Shown in pieces: positions 19,191 through 29,600 of a stretch of 64,000 nucleotides of DNA. Both the position numbers and the translations under genes were made by a program. The notes beneath the pieces are model-generated. The model was not told the origin of the DNA and searched no databases. It saw only the letters and a program-made list of their open reading frames with translations. How positions within the stretch are numbered: the stretch's first letter is position 1; each line of letters starts with the position of its first letter. The DNA is from Cervus elaphus (lineage: Eukaryota; Chordata; Mammalia; Artiodactyla; Cervidae), in the NCBI RefSeq assembly GCF_910594005.1, contig NC_057818.1, positions 57,548,001-57,612,000 of the forward strand, read 5' to 3'.

Positions 19191-20072
19191 CCCTTCAGGT
19201 GAGTGATGCAGGCATCTCACTGCCCAACATCACACTGCACACCTTCCCCAGCATGACCTTCAGGATTGCCCGGCTCAGCGTGGCTGAAATAGAGCTGCCA
19301 TCTTCCTTCCCATACTCACTTCTCTGCTTGGCTCTCTGTCACACTGATGACAAGGCAGCCTCTAAGCCCAGATGTTGGGAAGGGGGCAGGCGTTCCCCCC
19401 TTTCATCACCCCCTTCCCTCCTCTGGGATCCAACAGTTCAGTAAATGCTATCCATTCTTCCTCCTAAGCACAGCTCATCTTGAAGCCCATCTCCTCCCAG
19501 TCCTGACCCTGGTCCTTCCAGCAGCCTCGTCTCTTCCCTGAGTCACTGAACCCACCTACCTCCTGCTTCCTCTCACTGGGAAACACGGCCCTTGGGTCAG
19601 AGGACTCACCAGAGACGGTTCCCATCCACTTCCCACACAGTCGGAGCCGCTGTGTTTCCTCCCCACTCAGGGGACGGAGGGGCCCACACCGCAGGCTGGA
19701 TTCGAAGCCCTGGTGGGCCCTCCGTGCTGACTCTCCACACAGATTAGCCCTCTGTCTGCATCTCCCAACATCTCCACACCCAGCCTGGTCATAATCTGTG
19801 ACTCTGAGACTCTCTATGTGCATGCAGTGCCTTCTCCTGAAACGCCCTTTCCTCCCCACCCCTGCCTGCCTGAGTCCTGAGCAACCTGCAGGCTCAGGCT
19901 TCAACGTCACTGTGTGTGTGTGTGTGCACTTCATTGTCTGGTTTTGCCTGGAAGAGCCACATCCGTTTAATTGCAGAGTATTCATAAAGTACTACTGCAC
20001 ATCTACTCTAAGCCATCTTGTGGTAGGTGCGCAGTGGGCATCAGTGAATACAACATCAAAATTCTGTGTCAC

Positions 20073-20245
20073 TGGGACTTCCCTGGTGGTTCAGTGGCTA
20101 AGACTTCCCTCCCAGTGCAGGTCAGCTGGGTTTGATCCTGGGTCAGGGAACTAGGTCCCACATGCTGAAACTAAGAGTTCACATGCTGCAACCAGAGATC
20201 CTGCATGGGCAACTAAGACAGCTTAATTAAAAAAAAGTAAATGAA
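20073..20245 (+). mobile_element. CHR-type SINE (unit 2)
   Basis: Duplicate of the SINE at 11566-11740. Confidence 0.8.
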
Positions 20246-20485
20246 TATATATTTTAAAAAATCTGTCACCAAGCATAGGGCACAGATTTGTGGTTTCCTA
20301 GGAAAAGGGGTGGTGGGGGACAGACAGACTGGAATTTTGTGGCTAGCAGATGCAAACTGTGATATATAGAATGGATAAACAGCAAGACCCTCATTCTACT
20401 GCATAGCACAGGGAATTATATTCAACATCCTGTGATAAACTGTTATGGAAAAGAATATGAAAAGGAATACATATGTATGTATAAC

Positions 20486-20989
20486 TGTTAGGTAGGTAGA
20501 ATAGGAAAAAGGAGTCTGGAATGGCCATGACTAAAAGACAAGGAAGGGAAAAGCCCATGAAAATAGAACAAAGGAAAGTCTGAGGACCTGAGTGAGGACC
20601 TCAGGTAGAAGAAACTGCACTCCTGGCTAACCCAATTTACATAGGGCAGGCCCAGGGGGAGAAATAATATATAAATAGAGGAGCCAAAGGGCCTGGGGCA
20701 GTGGGGGCAGGGTCTCTCTTCTGCACACACGCATGTGTGCATGCTCTCACGCACTCTCTCTCTCGCTCGCTCTTCTCTTCACGTCTTTTGGGTTGGCATG
20801 CCCTCACGCCTGGAGGATATATTTTCCTTTATTTTCTAAATAAAGCCAAGCTGTAACACTGATCTGTCTGAAAGCTGTAACACAGTCTGTGAGAGCTGAG
20901 ACACTGTCTGTTTGAGGGCTTTAACGTCCGTCGCTTCAAATTTTTACAGCGATGAGACAGAACCAAGGAAATTACACATTCCCCTGACA
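20486..20989 (+). mobile_element. Solo class I LTR in L1 (unit 2)
   Basis: Starts TGTTAGG and ends CCTGACA. It is flanked by perfect 4-bp TAAC duplications (20482-20485 and 20990-20993) inside L1 3' sequence. It has a TATA-like box and AATAAA near 20838. Confidence 0.8.
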
Positions 20990-21054
20990 TAACTGAATCA
21001 CTTTGCTGGACAGCAGAAACTAACACAACATCTTGGAAATTGCAAATCAACTAT

Positions 21055-21225
21055 GACGTTGTGCTGTGGCATGCATGCTCCATCGTTTCCAACTCTTTTG
21101 TGACCCCATGGACTGTAGCCCGCCAGGCTCCTCTGTCCATGGCATTTCCCAAGCAAGAATACTGGAGTGGGTTGCCATGGCCTCCTCCAGCGGATCTTCC
21201 CAACACAGGGGTGGAACACACCAAT
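21055..21225 (-). mobile_element. Bov-tA SINE (unit 2)
   Basis: Duplicate of the element at 12555-12725. Confidence 0.75.
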
Positions 21226-21709
21226 AAAAAAGTTTCTTTTTTACAGCTCTATCATGAAGAAGCTGTCCTTCTGGAAACAAAGATAGAAACAAAAGGAAAT
21301 AAGGGGGAAAATTGAGAGTGTTGGATGGTAATATGTGTTTAGAGAAGCATCACCCAGGGAAAGGTCACGTGACATTTAGGGGGACAATTTTGGATATCCG
21401 AGAGGTGAGGTTTGAGCCGAGACTTGATGGTGAGAAAGCAGGTTCTGCGATCACCTGAGGGAGTTACCCCAAGAAGGTGGGCGTGGGGGAGGGGAGACAG
21501 GGAATGTGAAAGCTCCGATGCCGCTGTGCTGTGCTGCGGAAGCAACCAGAGGCTGGTGCATGACAGCACAAAACCAAAGGGCATGGGGAGAAGCTGGGGG
21601 GACGCTGCAGACCCCGAGGCCGTACCGACTTTGGGAGGGCTTCAGGCCAAGGCAGCATCCGGAAGTCTTTGAGGAGGGCAGTCATATGACTGAACCTTTT
21701 TTTGAAAAG

Positions 21710-22810
21710 GATCTTCATGAAATTGCAAATCAAAACCACAATGAGGCATCAACTGCTACCGACCAGACTCACAAAAAAGGCTACAAGTAGTAAATGCTGG
21801 AGAGGATGTGGAGAAAAGGGAAGCTTCCTACACTGTTGGTGGGAATGTAAACTAGTGTAGCCACTATGAAGAACACAATGGAGGTTCCTTAAAATACCAA
21901 AAATAGAGTTACCATCTGATCCAGCAATCCCACTCCTGGATGTTTATCCGGAGAAAGCTCTAATTCAAAAAGATATATGCAGCCCCATGTTCATAGCAAC
22001 ACTATTCACGATAGCCAAGATGTGGAAGCAACCTAAGTGTCTATCAATAGATAAATGGATGAAAAAGATAATGATCTATGTATATAGTGGAATATTACTC
22101 AGGCATAAAATGAAAGGAAATAATGCCATCTGCAGCAACATGGATGGACCCAGAGATTATCACGTTAAAGTACGTCAAAGACTGACATTATATAAATCAC
22201 TTATGTGGAATCTACAAAATAATACAAATGAATGTATTTACAAGACAGAAACAGACTCACAGACATAGAAAACAAATTTATGGTTACCAAAGGGGAAAGG
22301 AGGTGGAGGGAGGGATAAATCAGGGGTTTGGGACTAACACATCCACACTGCATGCATGTGTACCAGGTCGCTTCAGTGGTGTCTGACTCTGTGCGACCCT
22401 ATGACTATAGCCTGCCAGACTCCCCTGTCCATGGGCTTCTCCAGGCAAGAATACTGGAGTGGGTTGCCATTCCCTCCTCCAGGGGATGTTTCACACCCAG
22501 GGATGGAAGCCAGGTCTCCTGCGTTGCGGGTAGACTCTGTACCGACTGAGCCACCAGGGAAGCCTCATATACACACTACTATCTATAAAAGAGATAATCA
22601 ACAAGGACTTAATGTAGAGCAGAAGGAAGTCTACTCAATATTCTGTAATAACCTATATGGAAAAAAAATCTAAACAAGAATGGGTATATGTATGTTTGTA
22701 ACTAAATCATGTTGCTGTACAATGGAAACTAACACAGTCTTGTAAGTCAACTATATTCTAATACAAAATAAAAACTATATTACATTGAAAAATAAATCCT
22801 TTGGGGCACA
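21710..22810 (+). mobile_element. L1 3' fragment with nested Bov-tA (unit 2)
   Basis: Duplicate of 13205-14310. The nested reverse Bov-tA is at about 22366-22565. Confidence 0.7.
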
Positions 22811-23564
22811 TTTAAAAGAAGTTTTTTCTGCACTGATTCACAGAACATGTGTTTGCCCTTTTTGTTTTACATGAAGCAAGATGCTATACAGTTTTATTTT
22901 GAAAATGCAATTGAAAGTTTGTGAATCAGCATAGTAGATGTTTCTTTTTTCTTTAAAAAAATCCACTGTCATAATTCCAGAAAACCCCCAGAATGCTGCC
23001 AGGACTCAAGGCAGTCTCACCAGTGACAAAGCTCTAGAGCCGGCAGTGCTGTGTGTGGGGGGAGGAAGTGAGGGCCCCGGGTGGGGGGCATCTCTCGGGC
23101 GGGGACCAGGTGAGTCGGATCCCTTCTGGCCTCCAGGTCACCACCCAGAGATGCTCACCGCTGGGGGGGATGTGTGAATGGGTGGCGGGCTGCTGCGTTC
23201 ACTGCATCCAGGAGTCCCTTCTTGTCTTCTGCTCCAGACACTCCCACAGACCGTAAAGAGCCCGACATCTGCCAGGATTGACCACCCGAGGGTCTCCGTG
23301 AGGCTATGACTCTCCGGGTCAAGAGAGGAGTTGAGCTGCGCCCTGGTGTAGAAAGCGGAGCCCAGATGGGAGAACCTTAGGAGGCCGCCTGAGTCCCAGC
23401 CCTCGGCGTCCTCACAGGTCCAAGCTCTGCTGCTGGAGGGATGAGCCCGAGATGGGGGTGAGGACAGGGGTCCCCTGCGTGTCTGCTCCTCTCTGGGCAG
23501 GTCTCCGGGGTCTCTGGGCCCAGGGGCGTCCTGTCCGCTGTGTGTGGAGGAGGAGGAGGAGGAG

Positions 23565-23576
23565 AAGTTCCTCTTC
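23565..23576 (+). promoter_or_regulatory. Conserved PU-box candidate, CD33
   Basis: AAGTTCCTCTTC 120 bp before the CD33 start codon, just after a GAG repeat. Confidence 0.4.
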
Positions 23577-23695
23577 TGTGAACAGAGTCTCGTGCTCCTC
23601 CCCGGCTTCCCACGGGTCTCCCCGCAGCCCTACCTCCCTCTCGCCTTCCCCTTCTCTTTCACACACAGGACGCCCAGACACCCTCCGGCTCAGAC

Positions 23696-26600
23696 ATGCT
23701 GCCGCTGCTGCTGCTGCCGCTGCTGTGGGCGGGTGAGTGGACGGCGGGGCGGGGGTGGGCGGGGCGGGGCTCGGCTGACCCTCGATTCCCCGCAGGGTCC
23801 CTGGCTCAGAATCCGAGATACTGGCTGAAGATGCAGCCGTCCGTGTCGGTGCAGGAGGGCCTGTGTGTCCGCGTGCCCTGCTCCTTCTCCTATGCCACGG
23901 ACGTCTTCAGTGCTTCTAGCCCTGTTCACGGCTTCTGGTTCCGGGCAGGGGCCAATGAAATCATGGATGCCCCTGTGGCCACAAACAAATTAGATCGTCA
24001 AGTTCAGGAGGAGACCCAGGGCCGATTCCACCTCCTCGGGGACCCCAGGAACAACAACTGCTCCCTGGAGATCAGAGACGCCAGGAAGAGCGACAGCGGT
24101 TCCTACTCTTTTCGTGTGGAAAGAGGAAGTATCAAATGGAGTTACACATCTGAACAGTTCTTCTTGAATGTGACAGGTAAGCCGTGGATCTAGGCGAGGC
24201 CACAGTGGGGGTCGTGGGGGTCCCAGGGCAGGGCTGGGGTGGGGGCCCCTCCTGGGAGGGCATTGGGGTTAAAGCAGGTGGGGGCTCAGAGGGAGGGGCT
24301 GGACTGCAGCCTGAAGCTTCTCTGGGGGCCACACCTCAAAGCCTCCTCCCGATCCCCCGTCTCCCCCTCCTCTCACCAGCCCTCACCCACCAGCCCCACG
24401 TCCTCAGCCCCGGGGCCCTGGAGGCTGGCCGCCCCGGGAACCTGACCTGCTCTGTGCCCTGGGCCTGTGAGCGGGCCATGCCCCCCATCTTCTCCTGGAC
24501 GTCAGCTGCCCCCAGCTCCCTGGGCCCCAGGACCCCCTTCTCGTCGGTGCTCACCCTCACCCCACGGCCCCAGGACCATGGCACCAGGCTCACCTGCCAG
24601 GTGAAGTTCCCCAGAAGCGGGGTGATGGTGGAGCGAATCATCCTGCTAAATGTCACCTGTGAGTGAGGGGTGAGGATGCCTGGGGGGCCTGAGGGTGTGG
24701 GGCAGGGGGACCAGGCTGGGGATGCGAGGTACTCTTGTCCTGGAGGCCCGGCTGAGGAGGGAGCTAGAGGGACGTAAGTCCTGTCCCTCCTGGGTTTTTG
24801 TGGCTTCTGGGTTTGTGTGTGGGGGGAGGGGATGACTACACTTATCTCACTCCATCCCCCCTACCCCCACTGAAGACAGAAATGCTCTCTTCCTGTCCTA
24901 GGTGCTTCACAGAACCCAAGTGATATCTGCGCAGGTGACAGCACAGGTAGGGAATAGCCCCACCCCCCACCCCCCCCAACCTGGGGCATTGACTAGAGTG
25001 GGGCCTCTGCCAGCTTGGCTCAGAGCTGTACTTTCCACATTCAAATGATGGGGTTTGAGCGGGGTCCTGCATTGAGACAGAAGCCCCCATTAGGTCTTAT
25101 CCCCAATATCCTCCAACTCTGGTCTTGCCAAGTGACCCACACCCTCCTCCCCACCCATTCTAAACATGCTCTTTGCTCTTCTCCAATCACTGAAGTCCTT
25201 GGAAGACTTTTTTTTTTTTTTTTAATGAATTAGACTTCATTTTGAGGAACACATTGAGGTTCACAGCAGAACTGATCAGAAGATAAAGAGACTTCCCCTG
25301 TCCGCCCTGCACTTTCTTACACACACGCACAGCCTCTCCCTCACCAACATCCCCCCTCTCCTAGGGTGCACGTCACAGTGAACTTCCACTGACACATCCT
25401 TTTCAACCAAAGTCCATGGTTGATGTGAGAGCTCACTCTTGGCGTGGCACGCTTAGTGTGTGCCCGTGTGCTCAGTCATGTCTAGCACTTTGCCACCGCC
25501 TGGACTGTAGCTGCCCAGGCCCTCCTGGCCATAGAACTTTCCAGGCGAGGCTACTGGAGTGGGTTGCCATTTCCTCCTCCAGGGGATCTTCCCAATCCAG
25601 GGATGGAACCTCCGTCTCTTGTGTCTTCTGGATGGGTAGGTGAATTCTTTACCATTATACCACCTGGGGTACATTTCATGGGTTTGGACAAAGATGTAAT
25701 GACATGCATCCACCATTAGAGTGTCACTCAGAGTGGTTTCATTGCCCCCAATGTCACTTTGGGTCATTTTTTGACTGTCAGCACCACCCACCCACCCCCA
25801 GCCCTCCCGCTGACCCCTGTCTGGAGCCCATTACTCCCCTCGTTGCTCTAGCCCCACGGGTCATGACAACTGGGCAGTGAGCCCCATCAGCAGTCTCTCA
25901 GGAGTGCCCATCCAATCAATGACAAGTAATGTCCAGATGTACCTCATCTTGAGTGTTGGGGTCCCAGGAGGCTTGGCCAGGCAGGGCCAGGAGTACCCTC
26001 TGGATCTGATATGAAGGTTTGAGAAGGTTCCTTCTTCCAGTTCCTTCTAGAGGCTCAAAATATCACCGTGAACTCTGAGTGACAGAGCCAACAGAGGCCA
26101 TCCCGAGCAGATTTAGACACCCTCCCTGGGAGGAAGGAGGGGCGAGGCCTTTCAGCATCCCCAAAGACTTGCTGTCTGTCTGTCTGTCTGAAATGTCCAC
26201 GGGGCTCAGAGCCTCATGGTTCTGCTGTGGCCAGGCATAGGGTCTGTTACATAGAGACCGTGGATGGAGAAGTAGCTGACTCCAAGGAGAGCTGAAGTTT
26301 CTTGGAAGAGTGTGGGCCGGAGAGGTGGTACCGCTTAGACCGTGCCCTTCTGCAAAAGGCTGAGGTTCTGAGAGGGGAGGGGGAACCGAGGGGCTGGACC
26401 GTGCATGTGAGGGGCGGGATACCCTTCTGCGTGCTGAGGAGAGGAGTCAAGGTTGGAATTCTCTCCAAGTGTCTCTCTCGTCTGCAGGGGAATCAGGGAC
26501 GGGGGCAGGAGTGACCGAGGGGGCCATCGCGGGAGCTGGTGTCACCATGCTGCTTGTTCTCTGCTTCGGCCTCATCTTCTTCGTGTGAGCTGGGCTGGGT

Positions 26601-29600
26601 GTGGGCCGGTGGAGGAGAAGAGGGGCCTGGAGGGATTTTGAGGACCCAGAGCAAGGGCAGGGTTGCAGGGGTAATGAGAATCCAGCTAGTAGCCACCTAG
26701 CCAGGCATGACGGTGCTCCCAGCCCTGGTCCTAGACATTCAGGACCTGATGGGGTGGGGGTGGGGGGCCTTGTTACAGTTTTATGATAAAAGCTCCTGGA
26801 CTTACTCTACCGTTTTTAAATTTTTATTGGAGTATAGTTTGTTTATAGTGCTGTGTTAATTTCGGGTATACATCAAAGTGAATGCATTATGCATACACCT
26901 ATATCCACTCTTTTTTAGATCCTTTTCCCACATAAGTCATTACAGAGTATTGAGTAGAGTCCCCTGTGCTGTACAACAGGTTCTTATTACTTATCTATTT
27001 TATGCATCATGCTCATGCTCAGTCTGTAAGTCATAGCCGACTCTTTGGGGCTCTGTGGACTGTAGCCCACCAGGCCCCTCTGTCCATGGGATTCTCCAGG
27101 CAAGAACACTGAAGCGGGTTACCATTTCCTTCTCCGGGGGATCTTCCCAACCCAAGGATCGAACCTGCATCTCCTGCATTGGCAGGCAGATTCGTTACCA
27201 CTGAGCCTCCAGGGAAACCCATTTTATGCATAGTACTGTGTATATGTCGATCCCAATGTCACAACTTATCCCTCCCCCTCTTTTCTGCCCTGGTAGCCAT
27301 TAGTTTGCTTTCTACATCTGTGACTCTATTTCTGTTTGGTGAATAAGTCCATTTGTGCCATTTTTTTTTTTTTTTGTAGATTTCACATTTATGTGATTTC
27401 ATATGATATTTGTCTTTCTCTGTCTGACTTCAGGCTTCCCTAGTGGCTCAGATGGTAAATAATCTGGAGGAGAGCTGGATTTGATCCCTGGGTCAGGGAG
27501 ATCCACTGGAGAAGGAAATGGCAACTCACTCCAATATTCTTTCCTGGAGAATTCCATGGACGGAGGAGCCTAGTGATTTACAATCCAAGGGGTTGCAAAA
27601 AGTTAGACACAAATAAGCAACTGATAGTTGTCTGACTTACTTCACTTAGCATGATAATCTCTAGGTCCATCCATGTTGCTGCAAAATGGCATTTCATTTT
27701 TTTTATGGCCAGTAATATTCCATTGTAGGGCTTCTCAGGTGGTGCTAGTGGTAAAGAACCCACTTTCCAATGCAGAAGATGTAAGATACATGGATTCAAT
27801 CCCTGGGTCAGGAAGATCCCCTAGAGGAGGGCACGGCAACCTATTCCAGTATTCTTGCCTGGAGAATCCCATGGAAGAAGAGCCAGGCAGGCTACAGTCC
27901 ATAGGGTTGCAAACAGTTGGACATGACTGAAGCGACTTAGCACGCATGCATGCAATAGTCCATAGCATATAGGCACCACATCTTCTTTATCCATTCCTCT
28001 GTCAAGGCACATTTAGGTTACTTCCATGTCCAGGCTATTTTAAATAGTGCTGCAATAAACATTGGGGTGCATGCATCTTTTTGAATTGTGGTTTTCTGTG
28101 GACATATTGGTCTGGCCCTACACTTTACCTGCATTAATCACTCACTCGAGCCTCAAAAGAGTGACCTTGTGTCACAGACCCTCTCTCTCATCAGAGTGAA
28201 GACCTACAGGAAGAAGGTAGCCAAGACCGCAGTGGACATGGAGGACATCTACTCTGCTGCAAAGCCAGCTTCCCTGGTGAGTGACATGGGTATCCTGGCA
28301 ATGCAGCCTGCCCTATGTATCCCCCCAGTGCGCAGGGTGGCCCATGGCCATGCTCCTTTCAGCATGTCCAGAAATGAGCTCTTCCTCTTCCCCTTCTTGC
28401 TTGTTTGAAGATGTAAGATTCATTATTATTCAAATATGTGAGGTCGACAGATCAGGAGATGTTTGCCATGGAAAAAACAGCTAATATAGTTCCCGAGAGG
28501 AGGGTTCATGCCACACCACACAATCACACCATTGTTTTATTGTTTGAGGGGCAGGTCTTGGGCTTCTTTTGCATGGTTTTGTTGCTAAGCAAGCCTGCTT
28601 GGTTTTGTGGTTAAGCAGGAGAAGGGAAAGGCAATCCACTTCAGTATTCTTGCCTTGAGAACCCCATGAACTGTATGAAAAGGCAAAAAGATAGGACACT
28701 GAAAGATGAATTCCCCAGGTCAGTAGGTGCCCAGTATGCTACTGGAAATCAGTGGAGAAATAACTCCAGAAAGAATGAAGAGACAGAGTCAAAGCAAAAA
28801 CAACACCCAATTGTGGATGGGACTGCTGATGGAAGCAAGGTCCAATGCTGTAAAGAGCAATATTGCATAGGAACCTGGAATGTGAGGTCCATGAATCAAG
28901 GCAAATTGGAAGTGGTCAAACAGGAGATGGCAAGAGTGAACGTGAACATTTTAGGAATCAGTGAACTAAAATAGACTGGAACGGGTGAATTTAACTTGGA
29001 TGACCACTGTATCTACTACTGTGGGCAAGAATCCCTTAGAAGAAATGGAGTAGCCATCATAGTCAACAAAAGAGTTTGAAATGCAGTACTTGGATGCAAT
29101 CTCAAAAACGACAGAATGATCTCTGTTCATTTCCAAGGCAAACCATTCAATATCACAGTAATCCAAGCCTATGCCCCAACCAGTAATGCTGAAGAAGCTG
29201 AAGTTGAACGGTTCTATGAAGACCTACAAGACTTTATAGAACTAACACCCAAAAAAGATGTCCTTTTCACTATAGGGGACTGGAATGCAAAAGTAGGAAG
29301 TCAAGAAACACCTGGAGTAACAGGCAAATTTGGCCTTGGCGTACAGAATGAAGCAGGGCAAAGGCTAACAGAGTTTTGTCAAGAGAATGCATTAGTCATA
29401 GCAAACACCCTCTTCCAGTAGCACAAGAGAAGACTCTACACATGGACATCACCAGATGGTCAATACCAGATCAGACTGATTATATTCTTTGCAGCCAAAG
29501 ATGGAGAAGCTCTTTACAGTCAGCAAAAACAAGACTGGGAGCTGACTGTGGCTCAGACCATGAACACCTTATTGCCAAATTCAGACTTAAATTGAAGAAA

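Larger units (their letters stand above)
14930..23426 (+). repeat. 8.5-kb tandem duplication, unit 2 (copy B)
   Basis: Direct repeat of unit 1, offset about 8.5 kb. At its right end (about 23427) a third partial copy begins, carrying exons 1-3 of CD33, and stays similar to about 24700 before diverging. Confidence 0.9.
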
